Below are positions 55,992 through 64,000 of a DNA stretch of 64,000 bases, in pieces. Numbering within the stretch: the stretch's first letter is position 1; every line of letters begins with the position of its first letter. The notes below the pieces were generated by a model. It worked only from the letters and a program-made list of their open reading frames with translations. It made no database searches and was not told the origin of the DNA. Both the position numbers and the translations under genes were made by a program. Source of the stretch: Desulfitibacter alkalitolerans DSM 16504. Lineage in GTDB: Bacteria; Bacillota; DSM-16504; Desulfitibacterales; Desulfitibacteraceae. The stretch is from contig NZ_KK211106.1 in assembly GCF_000620305.1 (NCBI RefSeq), positions 84,769-148,768 on the forward strand, in the 5' to 3' direction.

Positions 55992-57605
55992 ATGTCATTT
56001 ACCATAGAAAATATTCTTGACATTGATAATTTAAAGGGAGTTAAGCTTGTTGCAGGGGATAGAGGACTTAATAGACAGGTGAAATGGGTAACAATACTAG
56101 AAGTTCTAGATGAGTTAACCTATTTAGATGAGGGAGATTTGCTTGTAACAACTGGCTATGGACTTGCAGAGGACCAAGAACTGCAAAATAGCTTAATTGA
56201 ACTGCTTGATAAGAAAAATATGGCAGGAATTGCAATCCAGCCAGGTTTTTCTCTTGCAGAAATTCCTGCAGCCTTGCTGGAGGAGGCAGACAAAAGGGGC
56301 TTTCCTGTCTTATACCTGCCAAAGGATTTTTCCTTTAGCAGATTTACACGTCATATATTGAAGCATCTTATTAATCACCAGTTTTATTTATTGGAATACT
56401 CACAAAAGATTTATAAACAATTAACAAAGCTTGTATTAAACAACCAGGGGCTAGACAGCATTGCCGGAACCCTTATGGAGATGATTAAAAAGCATGTAGT
56501 TATCCTGGATTTATTTTACAATCCAATTGTCCAGAACTTTACTTCAACTAAAGACCTTAAATTATTCTTTTGTCTTACCGAGGAAATAAAAAGCATTTCA
56601 AACCTGATAAGTGCCAAATCCCAATATGTTAGATTAAATAATGGTGATCAGGTTTATCTAGTTTCTATTACTACAGGGTCTGAGACTATGGGTTACTTAT
56701 GTGTTTTAAATCCAGAGGATTCCCTGGAGGAAATGGATGCAATAGCAATAGAGCATGCAGCAACCCTGGCCGCCCTTGTAATGTTAAAGGAGATTGCAGT
56801 GAGAGAGACAGAAAATAGCTTAAGGGAGGATTTTCTAGAAGAAACATTGAAGGGAGTAAATCCGCCACAGATACTTGCAAAAAAGGCTGCCACCTTTGGT
56901 TACGATAAGAATAAGGGTTACCATTTGATCCTTTTTAATTTAACAAGTTGGGAGATAGTGGCTAATTGTAAAACTGAAAACCAATTGTTTAACCTAAAAA
57001 AGTATTTATTAACCTCTATTGAGCACTGTATTTCCAAGTACGGCCTTAGATACATGTATAAGTTCTCCCACGATAAAATACTGCTATTGCTCCAGGTAAG
57101 TAATGAAGATTTTCCCCTTGTTGAAAAAGCATCTCAAGAGATTATTGATATTATAAAAGCTAAGTATGGCAGCCATGGGATTGTGGCAGGTATAAGCAAT
57201 TATTACAGCAAGCTTGAAAATCTAAACCTTGCATATCAAGAGGCATCCAGGGCAATAGAGTTGAGAGGAATAGCTAATAAAACGGTGACTTTATTTACAG
57301 ATATTGAAATATACAATTTATTTTATGAAATTGCCCGCCAGGACTTTTCCCAAAGCTTTTTTAAAGAGAAGCTGGGCCTCTTAATAGATTATGATAAAAA
57401 GAATGGGTCCCAAATGGTGACAACCCTTGAACACTTTCTTGCCTGCAACTGTAATTTGCAGGAAACGTCAACAAGCCTGTATGTACATCGCCATACGTTA
57501 AGATATAGATTACAAAGAATAAAAGAAATTACAGGCCTAGATCCTTTAATACCGCAAGATAGACTAAAACTTCAAATGGCCCTAATGCTTTTAAAAGTAA
57601 TATAA
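55992..57605 (+). CDS. PucR-family transcriptional regulator
   Basis: The 537-aa protein has the N-terminal PucR domain (VKLVAGDRGLNRQVKWVTILEVLD, GDLLVTTGYGL), a central GAF-like/CdaR region, and the C-terminal PucR helix-turn-helix (LEHFLACNCNLQETSTSLYVHRHTLRYRLQRIKEITG). PucR proteins activate purine, amino acid or amine catabolism in response to a metabolite. GGAGGAGC precedes ATG 55992. It probably controls the mttB-like and aminotransferase genes upstream. A terminator follows. Confidence 0.92.
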   Translation: MSFTIENILDIDNLKGVKLVAGDRGLNRQVKWVTILEVLDELTYLDEGDLLVTTGYGLAEDQELQNSLIELLDKKNMAGIAIQPGFSLAEIPAALLEEADKRGFPVLYLPKDFSFSRFTRHILKHLINHQFYLLEYSQKIYKQLTKLVLNNQGLDSIAGTLMEMIKKHVVILDLFYNPIVQNFTSTKDLKLFFCLTEEIKSISNLISAKSQYVRLNNGDQVYLVSITTGSETMGYLCVLNPEDSLEEMDAIAIEHAATLAALVMLKEIAVRETENSLREDFLEETLKGVNPPQILAKKAATFGYDKNKGYHLILFNLTSWEIVANCKTENQLFNLKKYLLTSIEHCISKYGLRYMYKFSHDKILLLLQVSNEDFPLVEKASQEIIDIIKAKYGSHGIVAGISNYYSKLENLNLAYQEASRAIELRGIANKTVTLFTDIEIYNLFYEIARQDFSQSFFKEKLGLLIDYDKKNGSQMVTTLEHFLACNCNLQETSTSLYVHRHTLRYRLQRIKEITGLDPLIPQDRLKLQMALMLLKVI

Positions 57606-57625
57606 TAGCAATTGGTGATAAAACC

Positions 57626-57660
57626 AAAGCAGTCACTCTAGAATGGCTGCTTTTGTTTTC
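57626..57660 (+). terminator. Terminator after pucR
   Basis: AAAGCAGTCA pairs with TGGCTGCTTT (one G-T pair) around CTCTAGAA and is followed by TGTTTTC. Confidence 0.8.
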
Positions 57661-57816
57661 TTTGGGATTTTTGAGCAAATAAAAAATAATCCATATATTT
57701 GGTAGGAAAATTAAATATTTTGTCAAATTGAATATAGGAATATATGAATTTGTTTTTGTGTTTGCTTAAAATGAGATGAAGACAGTGACCGGTGAAGAAA
57801 CAAAGGGGGGTTGAAA

Positions 57817-58668
57817 ATGAGTAAAGAAGAAAATGGACACTGGACGCACAGGGTTAAAAAGGATCTGGCACAAAGAGTTGTAGATATAATTCATAATATT
57901 ACCAAGAACAACGTTCAATTCATGGGAAACGGCGGGGAAATAATAGCTACCACCCAACCAGAACGACTGGGAACTATACATGAAGGAGCAAAAAAGGTCA
58001 TGTCTGGTATTAGTGATTTTGCTGCAATAACTGAAGAGGATGCAAAAAACATGACAGGGGTTTTACCAGGCTATACAGGTCCTATAGTTTTAGATGGAGA
58101 AAGAATTGCTTGTATTGGCATAACTGGAGATCCATTATTAGTTAAGCCTCTCCAGGAATTGGCTTCTGTAATCGTAGTTGAGGAAATAAAGAAATCCCAA
58201 ATAAGCAGTTTGGTTCACAACCAGATACAAAACATCTCTGCAGTTATTCAAGAATTGACGGCAAGTGCTGAGGAAATAGCCTCTTATACAAAAGAGACAG
58301 AAAGCATTAGCCTTAAAGCCTTGGAAAAGTCTAACAATACAAATGAAATAATAGAAATAATCAGAACCATAGCCGACCAGACAAATCTACTAGGGCTAAA
58401 CGCTGCAATTGAAGCTGCCAGGGCAGGTGAACATGGACGTGGCTTTAGCGTTGTAGCTGAGGAAGTAAGAAAGCTATCAACTAAATCCAAGGAATCAGTA
58501 AACAGCATAAACCAAACCATTATTGAAATCCAACGTGTAATAAATGATATATCAAGCATAGTCAAACAATCAGCTGAGATAACCGGACAGCAGTCCATGG
58601 CTTTACAGGGGCTTTCAGAAAGCATGGTAGGGATCCAAGAGGCAACAAATAAGTTGTTACAAAAGTAA
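57817..58668 (+). CDS. Soluble chemoreceptor with diacid-recognition sensor domain
   Basis: The 283-aa protein has no membrane segment. Residues about 10-125 resemble the Diacid_rec domain of CdaR ([52 protein letters not shown]). Residues 150-280 are a methyl-accepting chemotaxis signalling domain with the hairpin-tip sequence [40 protein letters not shown]. It would report an intracellular sugar diacid or related acid to CheA/CheW. ATG 57817 lies after AAGGGGGG. It is a single gene; no chemotaxis genes are nearby. Confidence 0.9.
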   Translation: MSKEENGHWTHRVKKDLAQRVVDIIHNITKNNVQFMGNGGEIIATTQPERLGTIHEGAKKVMSGISDFAAITEEDAKNMTGVLPGYTGPIVLDGERIACIGITGDPLLVKPLQELASVIVVEEIKKSQISSLVHNQIQNISAVIQELTASAEEIASYTKETESISLKALEKSNNTNEIIEIIRTIADQTNLLGLNAAIEAARAGEHGRGFSVVAEEVRKLSTKSKESVNSINQTIIEIQRVINDISSIVKQSAEITGQQSMALQGLSESMVGIQEATNKLLQK

Positions 58669-58812
58669 TAACCATTTATTTCCCACTTGCAAAGAATAGT
58701 AGTTAGTGGCGTTTAGACATGGGATAACATAGAATAGATAACAGGATATAAATAAAGGATAATAGTAGTCAATACCGAGCTTATATATGACTGTCTAAGA
58801 GGATGTGAATTG

Positions 58813-61158
58813 ATGAGGAGATTTAGAGTTGGTATAGACGATTTAAGAAAGGTTTGTAAACCGGCTTCATTAGGCTTTAAAACCACAAAGGATGTAAAAA
58901 CATTGGAAGGTATTATAGGTCAGGAAAGGGCAGTAAAGGCAATGAATTTTGGCCTGAGAGTAAACAATAAAGGATACAACATATACATGGCTGGAATAAA
59001 CGGAACTGGAAAAACCAGCTATGCCAAGTCGCTGGCCTACAATGTAGCTTCTAAGGGGCAGGTGCCAAATGACATATGTTATGTATTTAACTTTAAGGAA
59101 ATAGACAGGCCCATAATCATTGAAATTCCCCCTGGAACAGGAGAAAAGCTTGCTGCAAATATGGATGAATTAGTTGAAACTGTTAAAAAGGGGATTTCAA
59201 AGGCATTTACCGGCGAGGAATTCGATACCCAAAGAAGACTAATCAGAGATAAATATCAAAAGGATACCAGTGAATTATTACAGGAGTTGGATAAAATAGG
59301 CAAGGAAAAGGGCTTTGTTGTACGTCAAACATCCAAGGGTCTAGTTAGTGTTCCATTGGTGGATGGTAAGCCTGTAGACCAGATGGAAGAAGAATTAATA
59401 ACTGAGGAAATTACAAAGGAAATTCAAGAAAAAATTCCAGAAATGCAAAAGCTCCTGGACGAAGTAACAAGAAAAATAAAGGTATTAGAGAAGGAAGCTT
59501 CTATGGAGCTTGTCTCCATAGAAAAAAAGATTGCCATGGCAGTAATTAAGCCCGAAATAGATATGGTGAGAGAAAAGTATAAGGATTATCTGAAGATACA
59601 AGTTTATTTAGACAATGTTGAAAAGGATATGGCAGATCACTTAAATGTCTTTAAGATAAAAGAGGAGGATCAATCACTAAATCCCTTATTACCCCTGCAG
59701 ATGGAAAGCCATTTGAGCAGATATAAGGTTAATCTATTTGTAAATAATGCTAACCAGGAAGGGGCACCTGTAGTATGTGAAACCAATCCCAACTATTACA
59801 ATCTATTTGGGAAGGTTGAAGGCAAGGCTAACATAGGCGGAATAAGCACAGACTTTTCCATGATAAAGTGTGGTTCTATACATAAAGCTAATGGAGGTTA
59901 TCTTATAATACATGCCAAGGAGCTTCTAAAAGATCCCTTTGCCTGGGACGCCTTAAAGAGAACCCTGAAAAATCAGGAATCAGTAATTGAAAACATTGGA
60001 GAGCAATTCAAAATATTTCCAACTGCCACCATCAAGCCGGAAGCAGTACCTATTAATGTAAAAGTTATTCTCATTGGAAGCTCGTACATTCAGCAGCTGC
60101 TGTACAACTATGATGAGGATTTTAGCAAGCTCTTTAAAATTATTGCCCAATTTGATACTTCCATGGAAAGAAATAAGGATAATATACTCATGTTCTCCCA
60201 GTTCGTGAGTTCAGTATGCCAACTGGAGAAACTTAAGGAGTTTGACAAAACAGCCGTTGCCAGGATCATTGAGTTCAGCTCGAGATTAGCAGGCCACCAG
60301 AAAAGGCTTTCAACAAGATTTAATGAAATTGTTGAAATTGTCTATGAGGCAAGTGCATGGGCTGAAATAGAACAGAGCCAGGTTGTAAGCTCAACCCATG
60401 TGGAAAGGGCAATAGAGGAAAAAATTAATAGGGCAAACCTGCTTGAGGAAAAAATTCAGGAAAACATAATTGAAGGACAAATTCTTATTGAAACAGAAGG
60501 TGAGGTTGTTGGTCAGATAAACGGCCTTTCTGTATATAATCTAGGGGATTATTCCTTTGGAAAACCTTCAAAAATTACAGCCAGGGTATTTAAAGGAAAG
60601 AAGGGTCTTATAAATATTGAACGTGAAGCGAAAATGAGCGGAAAGATTCATGATAAGGGCGTTCTTATTCTCTCAGGATATATAGGTGGCAGGTATGCAA
60701 GAAAATCACCCCTGAGTATTAGTGCAAGCATTTGTTTTGAACAAAGCTATGGTGGTGTTGATGGGGATAGTGCTTCCTGTGCTGAGTTGGTTGTGCTTCT
60801 CTCAGCTCTTACTGATATTCCAGTTAGACAGGATCTGGCTATAACCGGAGCAATGAATCAAAGAGGCCAGGTTCAGCCAATTGGTGGTGTAAATCAAAAG
60901 ATAGAGGGCTTCTATGAGCTGTGTAAAGAACGAGGTCTTACTAAAACCCAGGGAGTAATAATTCCAAAGCAAAATATCGTTAATCTAATGCTGAGTAAAG
61001 AGCTTGTAAAGGACTGTAAGGCAGGCAAATTTCACATCTACTCTTTTTCCCATGTAGATGAAGCCATAGAACTCTTAACCGGATTTTCTCCAGAAGAATT
61101 TTTTGAAAGGGTGCAAACAAAACTTGAGGAATTTGCCGGGGACCAGGATATTGATTAA
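58813..61158 (+). CDS. Lon-like ATP-dependent protease (AAA_32 type)
   Basis: The 781-aa protein is a Lon-related protease with a AAA_32-type ATPase. Walker A is MAGINGTGKTS at residues 60-69. A helical insert of about 200 residues interrupts the ATPase domain. The S16 peptidase domain at the C-terminus has the catalytic pair S653 (DGDSASCAEL) and K696 (GGVNQKIEGF), 43 residues apart as in Lon. It degrades cytoplasmic proteins, substrates unknown. TTG 58810 is an alternative start. It is flanked by a stem-loop terminator. Confidence 0.92.
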   Translation: MRRFRVGIDDLRKVCKPASLGFKTTKDVKTLEGIIGQERAVKAMNFGLRVNNKGYNIYMAGINGTGKTSYAKSLAYNVASKGQVPNDICYVFNFKEIDRPIIIEIPPGTGEKLAANMDELVETVKKGISKAFTGEEFDTQRRLIRDKYQKDTSELLQELDKIGKEKGFVVRQTSKGLVSVPLVDGKPVDQMEEELITEEITKEIQEKIPEMQKLLDEVTRKIKVLEKEASMELVSIEKKIAMAVIKPEIDMVREKYKDYLKIQVYLDNVEKDMADHLNVFKIKEEDQSLNPLLPLQMESHLSRYKVNLFVNNANQEGAPVVCETNPNYYNLFGKVEGKANIGGISTDFSMIKCGSIHKANGGYLIIHAKELLKDPFAWDALKRTLKNQESVIENIGEQFKIFPTATIKPEAVPINVKVILIGSSYIQQLLYNYDEDFSKLFKIIAQFDTSMERNKDNILMFSQFVSSVCQLEKLKEFDKTAVARIIEFSSRLAGHQKRLSTRFNEIVEIVYEASAWAEIEQSQVVSSTHVERAIEEKINRANLLEEKIQENIIEGQILIETEGEVVGQINGLSVYNLGDYSFGKPSKITARVFKGKKGLINIEREAKMSGKIHDKGVLILSGYIGGRYARKSPLSISASICFEQSYGGVDGDSASCAELVVLLSALTDIPVRQDLAITGAMNQRGQVQPIGGVNQKIEGFYELCKERGLTKTQGVIIPKQNIVNLMLSKELVKDCKAGKFHIYSFSHVDEAIELLTGFSPEEFFERVQTKLEEFAGDQDID

Positions 61159-61163
61159 ATTAA

Positions 61164-61200
61164 GGGCCCTTATGCATCCACTTTGAAAGCATAAGGGCTC
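61164..61200. terminator. Bidirectional stem-loop between the Lon-like and LytS-like genes
   Basis: GCCCTTATGC pairs with GCATAAGGGC around a 13-base loop, between convergent genes. Confidence 0.75.
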
Positions 61201-61205
61201 TAATA

Positions 61206-62546
61206 CTATTGAGACTGTAGGGTGATCTCATTAATATATACATTTGATGTGTTAGGGCTATTCTCGTCAGATATTGAAGCCTTGATAGGAATTCTAAGCT
61301 GAACTGTGGTTCCTTGATCGGAACTTGAACAAATTCTCAACCCATAGCTTGGTCCATAAAGACTAATTAGTCTTTCGTGTACATTACTTAAGCCTACCCC
61401 ATTTCCAGACCCATAACCTGGCTGAAGAACCAGGTGAATTTTTTCTTCGGGAATGCCAACACCGTCATCAGATACCATCATTACTAGAGTATCTTCCACC
61501 ATACTGGCGGAAATCTTTAAGGTTCCTCCACCCACCTTGGGGGTTATCCCATGCTTTACAGCATTTTCCACAATGGGCTGAAGGCTGAGAAAGGGTATTT
61601 TTGTATCAAGCAGGCAATCGTCAATATCCTGGACGATTTTTAGTGAATCCTCAAAGCGAGCTTTTTCCAGTGTTAAATAAGTGTGAATGCACTCTAGTTC
61701 TTCCCCAAGGGTTATATAGTGTCCTCGTCTTCTGAGAGTTTGCCTGAAAAAGTCAGCCAGATGGATTAGAAGCTGCCTAGCCTTTTCAGGATTGGTTCGA
61801 CTGTAAAGGACAATGGTATTAATTGTATTGAAAAAGAAGTGTGGATTAATTTGTGCATGTAAAGCATCAAGTCTGGCTTTAGTTAGAAGCTGAGACTGTC
61901 TGTCAAGCTCAGCTAATTCAGTTTGCATACTTAATAACTGTCCGATGCCCAAGGCAAGTCTAACTGATTGATCGGGAAGGGGGCCTGGACGAGTATCATA
62001 TAGCTTTAGTGTCCCTATGACCTTGCCCTTAACCTTAAGGGGCACTATTATGGCTGCACCCAGGGGACAGCTGCAGTCCTTAACGGGACAGTTAAATCCT
62101 TCCGAGGTTTCAATAACCTTATATTTCCCGGTTTTTAAAACCTCTTTGGTAGCTGATGTAACTATGGGATCTCCAGGACGGTGCCTTTCGCATCCTACAC
62201 CCAGAAAAGCCAGGATTTTTTCCTTGTCAGTTATAGCAACAGCCGGCAGCTGGCTGATCTTTTTTATAATTTCAGCCGTATTTTGGGCGGTGTTTTCGTC
62301 TAAACCATGCCGTAAGTAGGGGAGTGTCTCGTGGGCGATAAAAAGGCTTGTATTTGTGGCCTGCCTGTTTTCATCTTGACTTTTTGACGGCTTTGTGTAT
62401 AACTTTAGTATTAACCAGAAGAAAGTAACGTTAGCAGGAATCAAAAGAAATGCCTTCAAAGCTACCTCCAGGGGAGCTGCTAGGAGAAACAGCCCTTCTA
62501 ACAGGGAAAAAATTATAACACATAAAAAGATTAAGGTTTTGGACAT
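61206..62546 (-). CDS. LytS-type sensor histidine kinase
   Basis: The 446-aa protein has two short N-terminal membrane segments (FLCVIIFSLLEGLFLLAAPL; AFLLIPANVTFFWLIL), a GAF-like sensor domain (residues about 80-205) with a cysteine cluster (CPVKDCSCPLGA), and a kinase core with HINPHFFFNTINTI, VENAVKHGI and VSDDGVGIPEEKI. It is related to LytS and YpdA kinases that pair with LytR-type regulators. No partner regulator is in the window. The cysteine cluster could bind a metal or sense redox state. It ends with TAG. Confidence 0.9.
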   Translation of the reverse strand: MSKTLIFLCVIIFSLLEGLFLLAAPLEVALKAFLLIPANVTFFWLILKLYTKPSKSQDENRQATNTSLFIAHETLPYLRHGLDENTAQNTAEIIKKISQLPAVAITDKEKILAFLGVGCERHRPGDPIVTSATKEVLKTGKYKVIETSEGFNCPVKDCSCPLGAAIIVPLKVKGKVIGTLKLYDTRPGPLPDQSVRLALGIGQLLSMQTELAELDRQSQLLTKARLDALHAQINPHFFFNTINTIVLYSRTNPEKARQLLIHLADFFRQTLRRRGHYITLGEELECIHTYLTLEKARFEDSLKIVQDIDDCLLDTKIPFLSLQPIVENAVKHGITPKVGGGTLKISASMVEDTLVMMVSDDGVGIPEEKIHLVLQPGYGSGNGVGLSNVHERLISLYGPSYGLRICSSSDQGTTVQLRIPIKASISDENSPNTSNVYINEITLQSQ

Positions 62547-62729
62547 TAAGGTTCCTCCACAACATGAATAGTTACATGAATAGTTAATTGTTATTGTCTC
62601 ATAATTCTACTTTTTGTCAATCAACTCCTGCAAAATAAAAGATTTAAGAAGGAATTACCAGGATAATGTTGAAAATGATAGTGTGTAATATTTAAGCTTC
62701 ACATATATAGTAAAGGAGAGAAGGTTTAG

Positions 62730-63101
62730 GTGGTAAAGGGAATAGGTACCGATATTGTTAGTATAGTAAGGATTAAAAGCTCCATAGCAAAATTCAAGGA
62801 AAAGTTCCAAAATAAGATATTTACCATGGATGAATGGAATTACTGCTGGAACAAAAAGAATCCCTATCCTTCCCTGGCTGCACGTTTTGCCGCCAAGGAG
62901 GCAGTATTAAAAGCCTTAGGAACAGGCAAGGGTAAGATAAAGTGGTTGGATATTGAGATCAAATTAGATCCTAAAGGTAAACCTGGTATTAACCTGTCTG
63001 GGTTGGCTGCTGAGACAGCAAGATCCCAATATATTAGCAATTTTAATTTAAGCCTGTCACATTGCTCTGAATATGCGGTAGCCTTTGTTGTAGCCGAATA
63101 G
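62730..63101 (+). CDS. acpS: Holo-[acyl-carrier-protein] synthase
   Basis: The 123-aa protein has the AcpS motifs GIGTDIVSIVRIKS and ARFAAKEAVLKALGTGKG that bind magnesium and coenzyme A. It transfers phosphopantetheine from CoA to acyl carrier protein. GTG 62730 lies downstream of AAGGAGAGAAGG. The gene is 11 bp before nnrD, a very common pairing in Firmicutes. It ends with TAG. Confidence 0.95.
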   Translation: MVKGIGTDIVSIVRIKSSIAKFKEKFQNKIFTMDEWNYCWNKKNPYPSLAARFAAKEAVLKALGTGKGKIKWLDIEIKLDPKGKPGINLSGLAAETARSQYISNFNLSLSHCSEYAVAFVVAE

Positions 63102-63112
63102 GGGGAGAAAAA

Positions 63113-64000
63113 GTGAAACTTGTTACTTCTACTGAGATGATAAATATAGATAGTACTGCAATAAGTAAATATGCTATACCTGGAATTGTATTGATGGAAA
63201 ATGCAGGTTTGGCCGTGGTAAAGAAGATAGCTCAGATTTTTGGACATGACCTAGGCAGAAAGAGAATCATGATTTTTTGCGGTAAGGGCAATAATGGTGG
63301 AGACGGAATGGTCATTGCCAGACATCTTATCAATAAGGGTGTGGAAGTAAAGGTCTATTTATTGTGCAGTCCAGCAGAGATTAAAGGTGATGCAGCAGCA
63401 AATCTCACAATCCTACAATCCATGGGAGCCAAGATATATCCAATTATCAATGATAAAGATCTGCATAGGGTAGAAATATCCATGATGTATGCCGATTTAA
63501 TTGTAGATGCTATTTTTGGTACTGGACTTAAGGGCGAACCCAGGGGCATAGCTGCAAAGCTTATCAAGCTCATAAACGAATCCAGGAGATTAACACTAAG
63601 TGCAGATGTGCCGTCTGGCCTGGAAGCTGATACTGGAAAGGTACATGGTGAGTGTATTAATGCCAATCATACCATTACCTTTGGTTTGGCCAAGATTGGT
63701 ATATTTATTGAACCGGGGTGCAGGTATAGTGGAGAGATAGAAGTGGCTGACATATCCCTGCCACGACAGCTTTTAAATAGTCATACTTTAAATCGGGAAT
63801 TAATAACTAAAGAATGGGTTAAGAGCAAGCTTTCAAAACGGGACCATAATACCCATAAAGGCACTTATGGTCACGTTCTAGTATTAGGAGGCTCACCTGG
63901 GATGACAGGTGCCGTTTATTTGGCAGCCACAGGAGCCTTAAGGGCTGGTGCCGGCCTTGTTACTGCGGCGGTACCCCGATCTCTAAATCCTATTCTTGAA
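63113..64000 (+). CDS. nnrD: Bifunctional NAD(P)HX epimerase/dehydratase, N-terminal part (partial)
   Basis: The frame runs from GTG 63113 (after GGGGGAGAAA) to the end of the window, 296 residues. The YjeF_N epimerase domain occupies residues 1-215 (YAIPGIVLMENAGLAVV, FCGKGNNGGDGMVIARHL, IVDAIFGTGLKGEP). The ADP-dependent dehydratase domain begins near residue 235 with HKGTYGHVLVLGGSPGMTGAVYLAA. It repairs hydrated NADH and NADPH. The rest lies outside the window. It is coupled to acpS. Confidence 0.93.
   Translation, partial: MKLVTSTEMINIDSTAISKYAIPGIVLMENAGLAVVKKIAQIFGHDLGRKRIMIFCGKGNNGGDGMVIARHLINKGVEVKVYLLCSPAEIKGDAAANLTILQSMGAKIYPIINDKDLHRVEISMMYADLIVDAIFGTGLKGEPRGIAAKLIKLINESRRLTLSADVPSGLEADTGKVHGECINANHTITFGLAKIGIFIEPGCRYSGEIEVADISLPRQLLNSHTLNRELITKEWVKSKLSKRDHNTHKGTYGHVLVLGGSPGMTGAVYLAATGALRAGAGLVTAAVPRSLNPILE

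Overview
The window reads as a chromosomal segment of an anaerobic, low-GC Gram-positive bacterium of the Clostridia. The evidence is strong AGGAGG-type ribosome sites, frequent GTG/TTG starts, a complete lysine-to-butyrate/acetate fermentation gene set, a tungsten/molybdenum aldehyde oxidoreductase, corrinoid methyltransferases, an LytS-type kinase and a PucR regulator. The species cannot be named from the sequence alone. No tRNA, rRNA or CRISPR array was seen.

Region 1 (1-9.3 kb): the tail of an IclR regulator, a cupin/PocR sensor kinase and AraC-type response regulator, a DctPQM TRAP transporter, then an IlvD/Edd-family dehydratase and a PanB-family enzyme. An exact 27-bp direct repeat brackets this block. 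Region 2 (9.3-18.3 kb): katG and a perR-like gene (minus strand), an IS1182-family insertion that appears to separate perR from its promoter and Per-box-like operator, a small membrane protein, a GntR(YtrA-type)/DUF1648 pair with a clear operator, and a membrane-anchored FAD oxidoreductase. Region 3 (18.3-25.9 kb): two multi-span membrane proteins, then an AOR operon (FeS protein, AOR, MoaD-like carrier) behind a cobalamin riboswitch with a terminator, then glutaminase. Region 4 (26-34.7 kb): CDF transporter, RmuC, HAD phosphatase, lactate dehydrogenase, a second PanB-like gene, a broken M23 peptidase, an unknown membrane-anchored protein, LarE and cysteine synthase.

Region 5 (34.7-52.8 kb) is the metabolic core. 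mtbB, a dimethylamine:corrinoid methyltransferase, has an in-frame amber codon at residue 350 that is best read as pyrrolysine; its corrinoid protein follows. Next comes the lysine fermentation cluster: a likely aminomutase reactivase, KamDE, Kdd, Kal, Kce, CoA transferase, thiolase, HBD, crotonase, a sigma-54 activator, a LysO-type exporter, an NhaC-type antiporter, and KamA behind its own sigma-54-like promoter. Together these convert lysine through beta-lysine, 3,5-diaminohexanoate and 3-keto-5-aminohexanoate to crotonyl-CoA, acetoacetate and acetyl-CoA. Region 6 (53-64 kb): an MttB-superfamily methyltransferase with no amber codon, a class III aminotransferase, a PucR regulator, a soluble chemoreceptor with a diacid-sensor domain, a Lon-like protease, an LytS-like kinase, AcpS and the start of a bifunctional NAD(P)HX repair enzyme.

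The most notable signals are the pyrrolysine mtbB beside lysine fermentation genes, the B12 riboswitch ahead of an AOR operon, the IS insertion in the perR leader, the repeat-bracketed TRAP/IlvD/PanB module, and a sharply T-poor patch whose edge falls inside the thiolase gene.
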